48,850 nucleotides of DNA, taken from Streptomyces sp. WZ.A104. GTDB taxonomy: Bacteria > Actinomycetota > Actinomycetes > Streptomycetales > Streptomycetaceae. The notes under the pieces are model-generated. The model did no database searches and was not told the DNA's origin. It saw nothing but the letters and a program-made list of their open reading frames with translations. The stretch's first letter is position 1. Each line of letters opens with the position of its first letter. Location: the NCBI RefSeq assembly GCF_002382885.1, contig NZ_NWVL01000062.1, forward strand, positions 1 to 48,850, read 5' to 3'. A program made the translations under genes and the position numbers. Positions 16,643 through 25,676 of this stretch are shown piece after piece.

Positions 16643-16681
16643 GCCACCGTGCTCGGCGTCCTGGCCGCCGAGCACGGTGGC
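16643..16681. repeat. 16-bp perfect inverted repeat (strong hairpin)
   Basis: Arms GCCACCGTGCTCGGCG and CGCCGAGCACGGTGGC pair perfectly around a 7-base loop (TCCTGGC). It lies 186 bp before the MFS start in a divergent region, so it does not follow any gene. It could be an attenuator in the MFS leader, or a leftover terminator of a lost gene. Confidence 0.75.
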
Positions 16682-16866
16682 CGCCTTCCTCCGTACGACC
16701 GTCGTCACCCCCTGCTCCCCCCTGGAACGCCGACTCGCCGCCCAGGGTTGTCCGGCTCGCCGCCCGGGGGCGTCTGTCCGTCATCCGTCTCACGGCAAAG
16801 GCTCCCCCTCCCGCACCCCGGATGAGACAGTGCCACGGGAAATACGTGCAGGGGGAAGGAAAATTG

Positions 16867-18729
16867 GTGAGCGGCAGAGGAGCCACAGGCAGCGCGGACG
16901 GCACCGGCGGCACGGAAGCCACACACAACACCGACGGCACCAGCGGCACGGAAGTCACAGGCAGCACCGACCGCACCAGCACCAGCACCAGCACCAGCAC
17001 CAGCACCAGCACCAGCACCAGAAGCGCGCCGGAAGCCAGTGGCCCAGGAGCCCCGGTCGCCCCGGGCGCCAGCCGCGGAGCACCGGGCGGGCCGCCCGAC
17101 GCTCCCGCTCCCGCCCCCTCCCTCACCACTCCCCGGGGCCGCCGCCCCGTCGTGGCGGCGCTCATGCTCGGCATGGCGCTGGCCGCGATCGACGGGACGA
17201 TCGTGTCCACCGCCGTCCCCCAGATCGTCGGCGACCTCGGCGGCTTCACCGTCTTCTCCTGGCTCTTCTCCGGCTATCTCCTCGCCGTCACCGTCACACT
17301 CCCCCTCTACGGGAAGCTCTCCGACACCTTCGGCCGCAAGCCGGTCCTGATCACCGGGATCATCCTGTTCCTGGTCGGCTCGCTGCTCTGCGCCGCCGCG
17401 TGGAACATGGCCGCGCTCATCGCGTTCCGTATCGTCCAGGGGCTCGGCGGCGGCGCGCTCCAGGGCACCGTGCAGACGATCGCCGCTGACCTCTACCCCC
17501 TCAAGGAGCGGCCCCGTATCCAGGCCAAGCTGTCCACGGTCTGGGCCACCTCAGCGGTCGCCGGACCGGTGGTCGGCGGGCTGCTCGCCGGGTATGCGGA
17601 CTGGCGGTGGATCTTCCTGATCAACCTCCCCGTCGGGGCGATCGCCCTCTGGCTGATCGTCCGCCACCTCCACGAACCGTCCCGCCCCCGCCCCGCCGCC
17701 CGCCCGCGCGTCGACTGGGCGGGCGCGCTCGCAGTCTTCGCTACGGGTTCCCTGCTGCTCACCGCGCTCGTGCAGGGCGGGGTGGCCTGGCCGTGGCTCT
17801 CCGCACCCTCACTCGGCCTGTTCGGGGCGAGCGCGGTGCTGGCCGCACTGACCGTGGTCATCGAGCGGCGGGCGGCGGAGCCGATCATCCCGGGCTGGGT
17901 CTGGCGGCGGCGCACCATCGCCTCGGTCAACCTGGCACTGGGCGCGATGGGCCTGCTGATGGTCGCGCCGACCGTCTTCCTGCCCACGTACGCGCAGTCG
18001 GTGCTCGGCCTCGGCCCGATAGCCGCCGGTTTCGTGCTCTCCGTGATGACCCTGAGCTGGCCGGTCTCGGCGGCGCTGTCCGACCGGGTCTACAACCGCA
18101 TCGGCTTCCGGCTGACCGCGATCACCGGCATGAGCGCCGCCCTGCTGATCCTGCTGGCCTTCCCGCTGCTCCCCTACCCCGGCGAACCCTGGCAGCCCGC
18201 ACTGATCATGCTGCTCCTGGGCGCGGCTCTGGGCCTGTTCCAGCTCCCTCTGATCGTGGGTGTGCAGTCGACGGTCGGCTGGTCGGAGCGCGGTACGACG
18301 ACGGCGTCCGTGCTCTTCTGCCGCCAGGTCGGCCAGAGCGTCGGCGCGGCGCTCTTCGGGGCCGTCGCCAACGGCGTCCTCGCCGCCCGCCTCCTCGACG
18401 CCCCGGCCCCCGGCCTCCCCGACGACCTGGACGCGGTCGCCCGCACCCTGGAGGACCCGGGCGCCCTCTCGGCGGTCGCGACGGACTACCTGCGCCGGGC
18501 GGTGGACGCGGCGGTGGACCACGTCTACCTCGGCGCGGCGGGGGCGGCTGCCCTGGCCCTGCTCGCCCTGATCACCCTCGCCCCGCGCCGCTTCCCGGTC
18601 CTCGCCGACCCGGCCGAGGCGACCGACACCGCTCGGGCCGCCGACACCACCCAGGCGGCTCCCACCACCGGGGCGACCGACCGGCAGGACGGACGGTCGC
18701 CGCTGCGGCGATCGGACGCCCCGAGTTGA
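16867..18729 (+). CDS. MFS drug/proton antiporter, DHA2 type
   Basis: A 620-residue major facilitator of the 14-helix DHA2 (EmrB/QacA) group, which exports drugs or metabolites using the proton gradient. Signature motifs are present: GKLSDTFGRKPV (motif A after helix 2) and AVAGPVVGGLLAG (antiporter motif C). The first helix starts near residue 98; the preceding hydrophilic tail is unusually long, contains a (Thr-Ser)n run coded by a hexanucleotide repeat and is Gly/Ala/Pro-rich. I chose GTG 16867 with GGAAGG upstream; ATG 17164 at helix 1 is an alternative that would remove the tail. The stop is directly before the ArsR operator, so transport and the next two genes may be linked. Confidence 0.87.
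   Translation: MSGRGATGSADGTGGTEATHNTDGTSGTEVTGSTDRTSTSTSTSTSTSTSTRSAPEASGPGAPVAPGASRGAPGGPPDAPAPAPSLTTPRGRRPVVAALMLGMALAAIDGTIVSTAVPQIVGDLGGFTVFSWLFSGYLLAVTVTLPLYGKLSDTFGRKPVLITGIILFLVGSLLCAAAWNMAALIAFRIVQGLGGGALQGTVQTIAADLYPLKERPRIQAKLSTVWATSAVAGPVVGGLLAGYADWRWIFLINLPVGAIALWLIVRHLHEPSRPRPAARPRVDWAGALAVFATGSLLLTALVQGGVAWPWLSAPSLGLFGASAVLAALTVVIERRAAEPIIPGWVWRRRTIASVNLALGAMGLLMVAPTVFLPTYAQSVLGLGPIAAGFVLSVMTLSWPVSAALSDRVYNRIGFRLTAITGMSAALLILLAFPLLPYPGEPWQPALIMLLLGAALGLFQLPLIVGVQSTVGWSERGTTTASVLFCRQVGQSVGAALFGAVANGVLAARLLDAPAPGLPDDLDAVARTLEDPGALSAVATDYLRRAVDAAVDHVYLGAAGAAALALLALITLAPRRFPVLADPAEATDTARAADTTQAAPTTGATDRQDGRSPLRRSDAPS
16975..17021. repeat. hexanucleotide microsatellite (ACCAGC)n
   Basis: Nearly eight perfect copies of ACCAGC inside the 5' part of the MFS gene, encoding alternating Thr-Ser. 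If the GTG start is used, gain or loss of a unit keeps the frame. Confidence 0.85.
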
Positions 18730-18753
18730 TAGGCAAGTCGATACTTGCCTATC
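18728..18753 (+). promoter_or_regulatory. ArsR operator and probable leaderless promoter
   Basis: Perfect 11-bp inverted repeat GATAGGCAAGT-CGAT-ACTTGCCTATC. It lies between a possible -35 (TTGATA, 18726-18731) and -10 (TATCGT, 18750-18755), with 18 bp spacing, and overlaps both. A start of transcription about 7 bases later falls on the ATG at 18763, so the mRNA is probably leaderless. Binding of the ArsR product here would block its own promoter. Confidence 0.7.
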
Positions 18754-18762
18754 GTGATGGTC

Positions 18763-19056
18763 ATGGCGGAAGATGTCTTCAAGGCGCTGGCCGACCCCAC
18801 ACGCCGGCGCATCCTCGACGAGCTGGTGGAGCGGAACGGCCAGACCCTGTTCGAGATATGCACGCGGCTGGTGACCAAACACGGCCTGGGGCTGTCCCGC
18901 CAGGCGATCAGCCAGCACCTGGCCGTCCTGGAAACGGCGGGCCTGGTCCTCACGCGACGCCAGGGCCGCTACAAGTTCCACGATCTGAACACCGAACCCC
19001 TGGAGCACATCGTCAGCCGATGGCTCAGGCCCCGAGCGCCGGAGGACACCCCATGA
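18763..19056 (+). CDS. ArsR-family transcriptional repressor
   Basis: A 97-residue winged-helix repressor of the ArsR/SmtB fold. It opens with the diagnostic VFKALADPTRRRILDELVE, and the recognition helix region is LSRQAISQHLAVLETAGLV followed by the wing TRRQGRYKFHDLN. The cysteine (EICTRL) is single, and there is no ELCVCDL metal-binding box, so it is probably not a metal sensor but one of the actinobacterial ArsR proteins paired with a VOC or SRPBCC gene. ATG 18763 is used because it coincides with the predicted transcription start; upstream in-frame starts at 18745, 18754 and 18757 lie within the operator. The next gene overlaps by 4 bp (ATGA), making a two-gene autoregulated operon. Confidence 0.9.
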   Translation: MAEDVFKALADPTRRRILDELVERNGQTLFEICTRLVTKHGLGLSRQAISQHLAVLETAGLVLTRRQGRYKFHDLNTEPLEHIVSRWLRPRAPEDTP

Positions 19057-19442
19057 AGATCCACCTGACCAGCGTCTTCGTCGACGGCCAGGAAAAGGCC
19101 CTGCGCTTCTACACGGACGTCCTGGGCTTCGAGAAGAAGCACGACGTCCCGTTGGGCGGCGAGGACCGCTGGCTGACCGTGGTCTCGCCGGAGCACCCCG
19201 ACGGCCCCGAACTGCTGCTGGAGCCCGACAAGCACCCCGCCGTGAAGCCGTACAAGAGCGCACTGGTCGAGGACGGCATCCCGGCCGCCTCCTTCGCCGT
19301 GGACGACGTACAGGCGGAGTTCGACCGGCTGCGCACGCTCGGCGTGCACTTCACCCAGGAGCCGCTGACGATGGGCCCTGTCACCACGGCCGTGCTGGAC
19401 GACACCTGCGGCAACCTGATCCAGATCGTGCACAGCGCGTAG
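19053..19442 (+). CDS. VOC family protein (glyoxalase/bleomycin-resistance fold)
   Basis: A 129-residue vicinal-oxygen-chelate protein. It shows two beta-alpha-beta-beta-beta halves: KIHLTSVFVDGQEKALRFY at the N-terminus and the strand segment ASFAVDDVQAEFDRL in the second half, ending in AVLDDTCGNLIQIVH. Candidate metal ligands are His4 (KIHL), Glu in ELLLEPD and the second-half residues near the C-terminal strand (NLIQI has Gln in place of the more usual Glu), so metal binding may be altered. Members are enzymes or binding proteins for small toxic molecules. Start overlaps the ArsR stop, so expression follows the ArsR operator; it may process the molecule that ArsR senses. Confidence 0.9.
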   Translation: MKIHLTSVFVDGQEKALRFYTDVLGFEKKHDVPLGGEDRWLTVVSPEHPDGPELLLEPDKHPAVKPYKSALVEDGIPAASFAVDDVQAEFDRLRTLGVHFTQEPLTMGPVTTAVLDDTCGNLIQIVHSA

Positions 19443-19524
19443 GCCGGACGCCCCGTACGTCCCAGTGGCACGTTCACGGCACTCACGCCTGTCGCTGTGG
19501 CCTGTCGCCGTGGCCTTTCGCCGC

Positions 19525-19713
19525 CTTTCGCCGGGGCGGTGCAGGCGCATGGCCGGGGCCCGGGGCGTGAGGATGACATGCCGGGACGGCCGAATCCGGT
19601 CCCGGACACAGTTCGGGCCGCCACCGCGCGGCCATGGAAGCAAGCGCGAGAGCGATCTCGGTACGGGCGAAGCTGTCGCCGACGCATTGCCGTGCGCCCC
19701 CGCCAAGGCACCC
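19525..19713 (-). pseudogene. cytochrome P450 C-terminal remnant, frameshifted
   Basis: Directly after the terpene synthase stop, and in the same frame, the minus strand reads GCLGGGARQCVGDSFARTEI followed by ALALASMAARWRPEL. This is the haem-binding loop (GGGxRxCxG, haem-ligand Cys) and following L-helix of a cytochrome P450. A frameshift then moves the typical end, HVILTPRAPAMRLHR, into another frame. Only about 60 of about 400-450 residues remain, so the oxidase is dead. Terpene synthases in Streptomyces are often followed by such P450s that oxidise the hydrocarbon; here that step has been lost by deletion. Confidence 0.8.
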
Positions 19714-20754
19714 TCAGGGGCCGGTCGGCCGGGGCCCGTCGTGGTGGAGGAGGTCCTCCGCGAAGTTCGGCACCTCGGGCGGCACCGTCGCCTCCGCCGC
19801 GTAGCGGTGCGTCTCCGTTTCCCACTGGTGGTAGCCGCGCATCCACGCCTTCATCGCGTCTACGTATCGGTCGACGGCATACCGACCCTCGTCGCCGAGG
19901 GACAAGGCCGAGCAGACGTCGGGCAGTTGGCGCTCCAGCTCCACGAACACCTCGATCCGCGCCATGGCCAGATCGCGGACGCGGTAAAGGGCCCGCTCGC
20001 GACAGAGGTTCTGTTCACGTTGCACCACCAGCACCGCGTTGTCGACGTCGCCGCGGGGCTCCTCCTTGACGACGGAGTACACGTCGTTGCAGAAGATCGG
20101 GACGTCAGTGGCGACCTGCCGCATCATGCGCAGTTGCGGCGTGTGGAACACGGCGGGCGGAACGAGGAACCCGCCGATCCGTTCGCCGTAGTCCATCAGA
20201 GTGGAGGTGCCGGCCATGCCCCGCCGCACCTGAAGGAAGTGCTCCATCCCCGGGACGGCACCGCCGACCCGGTCCATGGCCTCGCCCACGTAGGCGGCCA
20301 GGTAGTACTCCCAGTTGTGGGCGGCCCGAGCGCACCACGACGGCGCCATCCCGCGCACGCTGCGCTCCCAGAGCGAACCGAAGAACGCCACCAGCGGCGA
20401 CTCACCACGGCGCCGCTGCCGCAGCGGGGTGAACAGGACGTCGGTCAACTCGCCGCACACCGCAGCGACGCGTTCGGGACACCTCCCCAACGGCCCGTCG
20501 AACTGGTCGTCGAAGAGAAAGAAGAACGCCATCTGGTCCACGCCCAAGGCCAGTTCGTCACGCTCGGCGTACGGATATCCGTACCCGGCCAGCTGCGCCA
20601 TGTCCCAGCTCAGATACCACTCCAGGGCCTCGTCGGTCGCGAGCATCCCGTGCGACCGCAACCGCTCCAGGTTGACCTCGCGCGCGTACACCACATGCGG
20701 GCTGCCGCGCAGCGGGAAGGGGATGTCGAACACGGGCAGGTGTACGTCAGCCAT
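19714..20754 (-). CDS. class I terpene synthase (sesquiterpene type)
   Basis: A 346-residue terpene cyclase that would ionise farnesyl or a related diphosphate and cyclise it. The Mg-binding aspartate motif is DDQFD at 82-86 in the context FFFLFDDQFDG; the pyrophosphate-sensor arginine is probably R178; the second metal motif NDxxSxxKE is NDVYSVVKE at 223-231; the terminal RY pair is at 317-318. All key residues are present, so it should be active. The size and motif spacing match bacterial sesquiterpene synthases, but the product cannot be read. ATG 20754 is used with GAGGGG 6-8 bases upstream. The last residues (GPRPTGP) run into the P450 remnant, so the natural C-terminus may have been altered by the same deletion. 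Confidence 0.92.
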   Translation of the reverse strand: MADVHLPVFDIPFPLRGSPHVVYAREVNLERLRSHGMLATDEALEWYLSWDMAQLAGYGYPYAERDELALGVDQMAFFFLFDDQFDGPLGRCPERVAAVCGELTDVLFTPLRQRRRGESPLVAFFGSLWERSVRGMAPSWCARAAHNWEYYLAAYVGEAMDRVGGAVPGMEHFLQVRRGMAGTSTLMDYGERIGGFLVPPAVFHTPQLRMMRQVATDVPIFCNDVYSVVKEEPRGDVDNAVLVVQREQNLCRERALYRVRDLAMARIEVFVELERQLPDVCSALSLGDEGRYAVDRYVDAMKAWMRGYHQWETETHRYAAEATVPPEVPNFAEDLLHHDGPRPTGP

Positions 20755-21001
20755 ATGTGCGCCCCTCACCGGATACGCGCCCATCACCAACGGGCTGCGT
20801 TGACGTCATCGCCGACGACACCAGACCGGCCGTCGGTACCGGAAGGGCGCAGGGCGGCACGGCGGGAGCGCACGGATGCGCCCCGGCACGCCCGGCCGCT
20901 CTCCCTCGCACCTAAGAGGTTGCCGGACCGTCCGCCAGTCCCCAGCATGTGTTCCGACGCTGCCCGAGGAGGCAGGGTCGGCGCCTTCCACAGGGGGGAA
21001 C

Positions 21002-21949
21002 ATGCTTCACCGCACGCACAGGCGGACGCACAGTCGGACACACAGGCGCACGCGCCCCGGCCGACTCGGTCAGCTGCGTGCCGTCCTGGTCGCCGGATTC
21101 GCGGTTCTCGGGCTCGCGGGCACCACCGTGGCCGCCACGGCCGACGAGGGGACCGGCCGGACCGCCGACACCCGGGCGGCGGCCGCCGCCAAGCCGCTGT
21201 TCCAGATGCCGTTCGCGTGCGACACGCGGTGGCAGCTGAACACCTACGGCTCCGGTCACAGCCCCGCGCTGGACATCGTCGTGGAGAGGAACACCGGCTC
21301 CGACGCCAAGCCGGTGCTCGCCTCCGCCCCCGGCACCGTGTCCGCCGCCTACTGGGACAACGGCTCCGGCAACACCATCCAGATCAACCACGGCAACGGC
21401 TGGTTCACGGCGTACTACCACCTCAAGGACTCCCCCACCACGTACGTCCGCAAGGGGCAGTCGGTCCAGCCGTCCACCCGGATCGGACGCATCGGCACGA
21501 CCGGCGCCTCCAGCTGGTCCCACCTGCACTACGAGCAGCGCTACAAGGCGTCGGGGGACTTCACCGACGAACGCCACCGCGTCCCCGTGCACTTCGACGG
21601 CGTCCAGTACACGGGCACCAACAAGGAGTGGCCGAGCGTGACCAGCCGCAACTGCTCGGGCTCCACTCCGGGCTGGCAGGACTGCCCGGCGGGATACGTC
21701 TGCTTCTACTCGGGCGCCAACGGCACCGGCTCGGTCTGCCGGTCGGCCGGCGACCAGCCCAACAGCACCTGCGGCTTCCGTAAGTCGTACTACAACAACG
21801 GCAATCCGCAGCCGGGTTACGACCATGTGCAGGTGTACTTCAAGGAAGGCGGCAGCCAGTGCCTCCACCACGGCTGGGCCGACGGGCGCGGGAACTTCGC
21901 GAGCGGCGGCAAGACGATCGACCGCTTCCACTGGCGCGGCGAATGCTGA
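21002..21949 (+). CDS. secreted M23 peptidase with I36/crystallin-like domain
   Basis: A 315-residue exported cell-wall peptidase. An Arg/His-rich N-terminus precedes a signal peptide (VLVAGFAVLGLAGTTVAATA). The M23 (LytM) domain has ligands H86 and D91 (YGSGHSPALDIV, one residue wider than the common HxxxD), H140 in AYYHL and the H-x-H pair H174/H176 in SHLHYEQ. These endopeptidases cut peptidoglycan cross-links. From about residue 220 a cysteine-rich domain follows (CPAGYVCFYSGANGTGSVC, then YYNNG and VQVYFKEG) resembling peptidase inhibitor family I36 or beta/gamma-crystallin folds. The same domain type ends the kinase gene two genes downstream. GGGGGG precedes ATG 21002. Confidence 0.9.
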   Translation: MLHRTHRRTHSRTHRRTRPGRLGQLRAVLVAGFAVLGLAGTTVAATADEGTGRTADTRAAAAAKPLFQMPFACDTRWQLNTYGSGHSPALDIVVERNTGSDAKPVLASAPGTVSAAYWDNGSGNTIQINHGNGWFTAYYHLKDSPTTYVRKGQSVQPSTRIGRIGTTGASSWSHLHYEQRYKASGDFTDERHRVPVHFDGVQYTGTNKEWPSVTSRNCSGSTPGWQDCPAGYVCFYSGANGTGSVCRSAGDQPNSTCGFRKSYYNNGNPQPGYDHVQVYFKEGGSQCLHHGWADGRGNFASGGKTIDRFHWRGEC

Positions 21950-22102
21950 CAGCCTGACGGCCCGGCAGCGAACACTGACAGCCCGGCCGCGAATGCTGAC
22001 GCCTGACAGGGGGGAGCGTGGCTCCGCCCGGCCTGCACGTCATGCAGATGTTTATCGACTCTTCCTACCCTTACGGCGCACCTTGGGGGAAGGAATCAGT
22101 CC

Positions 22103-22875
22103 ATGTACACCATTGTCGTGGTGCCGGGACCCGGCATGAACCCCGGCGAGCAGCTCAGGCTGGCGCCGGGAGAGACCCTGCGCTTCGGCCGGAAGGCATC
22201 CACCGGCCCATCGCCCCGGCTCACCATTGCGCATGACGGTGTCTCACGTTCCGCGGGCGAGATCACCGCGACGGACACGTACTGGTCGCTCAGCAACTTC
22301 AGCCGCACGGCGACGTACGCCGTCGAGAACCCTGAGGGCGCAGGGGAACACATCAAGGTCGCGCCGAGGCGGCTGGGCGCACCCGTGGCGTTCGAGTTCT
22401 CGCGGGTCGTCCTGCCCGCGGGCACCGAGCTGCTCAGCTTCGACGTGTGGGCACCGCGGCACGACTACGCCGCCGTCACGGCGGACGGGTCGGACCGGGA
22501 CGAGCCCGCCGAGGGCCGCGGAGGGGAGTCGACCGCGCTCGCCTTTCCCCTCGACCGGTCAAAGCGGTACTTCATCGTGCTGGCGGCCCTGTGCGAGTCA
22601 CGCCTGAGCGGCGAGCCGTACGCGCCGGTGCCCACCGCGGAACAGGTCGTCGAGCGGCTGCGCCCGCAGTGGCCCGCGGCCAACCGGGCCGCCGTGCAGT
22701 GGAACATCGACTACCTGGCGGTGAAACTGCGGCTCAAACCCGGCCCCGAGTCCTGCGAGCCCGGCCCCCGTCTCAACGGCAAGAAGGAGGCCCTCGTCTC
22801 CCTCGCGCTCCGCTTCGACCTGGTGCACGAGGACGACCTCGCGGCGCTGGCGCCCTCCACGAGCGGCGCGACCCG

Positions 22876-22879
<4 letters not shown>
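22103..22879 (+). CDS. FHA-domain protein, partner of the kinase
   Basis: A 258-residue cytoplasmic protein. Residues 1-100 resemble a forkhead-associated (phosphothreonine-binding) domain: LAPGETLRFGRKA is the FGR turn, HDGVSRSAGEI the S-R-x-x-x-x-I phosphopeptide loop, and WSLSNFSRTATYAVEN the N-x-S strand with asparagine. Residues about 165-258 form an alpha-helical domain (VPTAEQVVERLRPQWP, QWNIDYLAVKLRLKP, KEALVSLALRFDLVHEDDLAAL) that looks like a small winged-helix or adaptor module. It lacks a signal peptide. The stop overlaps the kinase start (ATGA at 22876-22879), so it is very likely a phospho-dependent adaptor or substrate of that kinase. A GGGGGAAGGA site precedes ATG 22103. Confidence 0.87.
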
Positions 22880-24411
<1,532 letters not shown>

Positions 24412-24459
24412 CCTGCGTCGGCCCCGACCATGTCTCCTCCAACGGGACGGACCCTGCCC

Positions 24460-24507
24460 TCGACATGGGCCCGGTGAAAGATCTCGACATGGCCCGGTGA
24501 AAAGATC
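24460..24507. repeat. 24-bp tandem duplication behind the kinase
   Basis: Two adjacent 24-bp copies at 24460-24483 and 24484-24507 (TCGACATGGGCCCGGTGAAA and TCGACATGGCCCGGTGAAAA at their starts) differ by one inserted and one deleted base. They lie between the convergent kinase and coiled-coil genes. Confidence 0.7.
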
Positions 24508-24540
24508 CGGTCCGCTTCGGCACTCCGTCCGCTCCAGCCC

Positions 24541-25458
24541 TCAGGCCTCCTCCGCCCCTGCCGCCGCCTCCGCCTCCGGTGCCACCCGGCCCGTGAGCGC
24601 CGCCAGCGAACTGCGTACGTGCACCATGTGCGCCTGGACCTCCTCGCGGCCCTCCTCGTGCTCCCGCAGAACCCGCTCCGTCTCCCGGACCACCCGCTCC
24701 TCACGGACCCGGGCCTGAGCCAGCAGCTCGGCCGCCCGGGCCTCCGCGTCCTCCTGGCCGTGGCGGGCCGCCTCCTGGGCGGCGGCCAGCTCCCGGCCCG
24801 CCTCCGCGAGCAGCGCCTCCGCCCGCTCGGTCAGCTCCGCGTGGCGCACCGCCAACTCCGCCTCGGCCGCGGCGATCTCGGCCTCGGCGGCCTTGTGCCG
24901 CTCGGCATGCTCCTGCTCCTGGTGGGCCAGCACGCTCGCCGTGCGGCGGCGCGTCTCCTCCATCCCGGAGGCAGCGGCCGCCCGCACCTCATCGGCGTCC
25001 TGCCGGGCCGCGGCGAGCAACCCCTCGGCCTCCCGGACCGCCTCGGCCACCCGCTCCTCAGCCGCCCGTACAGCAGCCTCCCGCACCGCGTCCGCCGCCT
25101 CCCGCGCCGCGTCACCGGCCGCCCGGCCCTCCGCCCCGGCCTCGTCCAGCAACGCCTGGCCCGCCGCCACCGCCTCCGCGTGCAGCGCCTCGGCCTCGCT
25201 CTCGGCCAGCGCCAGAATCCGCTGGGCCCGCTCCCCCAGCTCCGCGTAGTCCTGCGGAGGCAGCGCCGCCACAGTCTCCGCCAGCCGGGCCGCCCCGGCG
25301 AGAAGTTCCTCGACCCGGACCGTCAGCCGGGAGACCTCCGCGAGCGCAGTGTCCCGCTCGGCGACCAAGGCAGCGGTCGCACGGTCCACCTGCTCCGGAC
25401 TGTAGCCACGCCCCCGCACGCCGACGGTGTCGTACGCGGACACCGGTCCAGCACTCAT
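24541..25458 (-). CDS. coiled-coil cytoskeletal-type protein (DivIVA/FilP-like)
   Basis: A 305-residue, Ala/Glu/Arg-rich protein. A short start (VSAYDTVGVRGRGYSPEQVD) resembles the N-terminal DivIVA-type motif with G-Y-x-x-x-Q-V-D found in Scy, FilP and related Streptomyces filament proteins (often misnamed cellulose-binding proteins). Residues about 25-290 are nearly continuous coiled coil with heptads such as AEAEIAAAEAELAVRHAEL. It is not FilP or Scy themselves, judged by the different N-terminus and location. Expected role: scaffold or polarity protein at the hyphal membrane. GGAGAGGGG precedes ATG 25458; an open extension to 25509 lacks a site. It is downstream of, and separated by a terminator from, the toxin-immunity genes. 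Confidence 0.8.
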   Translation of the reverse strand: MSAGPVSAYDTVGVRGRGYSPEQVDRATAALVAERDTALAEVSRLTVRVEELLAGAARLAETVAALPPQDYAELGERAQRILALAESEAEALHAEAVAAGQALLDEAGAEGRAAGDAAREAADAVREAAVRAAEERVAEAVREAEGLLAAARQDADEVRAAAASGMEETRRRTASVLAHQEQEHAERHKAAEAEIAAAEAELAVRHAELTERAEALLAEAGRELAAAQEAARHGQEDAEARAAELLAQARVREERVVRETERVLREHEEGREEVQAHMVHVRSSLAALTGRVAPEAEAAAGAEEA

Positions 25459-25624
25459 CCCTGAAGCCCCTCTCCGACTCACCGATTCATCGATACGCCT
25501 CACCGACATGCCAAGGATGCGGCAATTAGTGCCGGAAGTCGGAATCGATCAGATGCTTTCAGGACGGAAGCGACCGGCATCACAGCCCCGGCCGCGCGGC
25601 ATCGACCCCCCATACGACGAGAGA

Positions 25625-25651
25625 CGCCCGAACCCTCCCCGGGTCCGGGCG
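25625..25651 (-). terminator. terminator of the deaminase-SUKH operon
   Basis: On the minus transcript an 11-bp stem (GCCCGGACCC paired with GGGTTCGGGC plus an outer G-C, one G-U) closes a 5-base loop, 26 bases after the stop at 25677. On the plus transcript the stem has a mismatch, so the element favours the minus direction. Confidence 0.75.
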
Positions 25652-25676
25652 CCTCATCACATCGATGACGTACGGC

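Larger units (their letters stand above)
16289..16866. other. 578-bp divergent intergenic region with hairpins
   Basis: The region separates the ABC operon from the MFS gene and should carry both promoters. It contains a 7-bp stem with a TTTT loop at 16390-16407, the perfect palindrome GCCCCCTAGGGGGC at 16517-16530 and a 16-bp stem at 16643-16681 (listed separately). No protein-coding frame is convincing. Confidence 0.6.

Noticed and set aside
16449..17249. Minus-strand frame with a long Leu-Val repeat, resembling a membrane segment
   Set aside because: The (LV)n run is the antisense reading of the ACCAGC microsatellite, not a real helix.
19714..20754. Larger terpene biosynthetic gene cluster
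   Set aside because: Only the synthase and a P450 fragment are present; flanking genes are unrelated.
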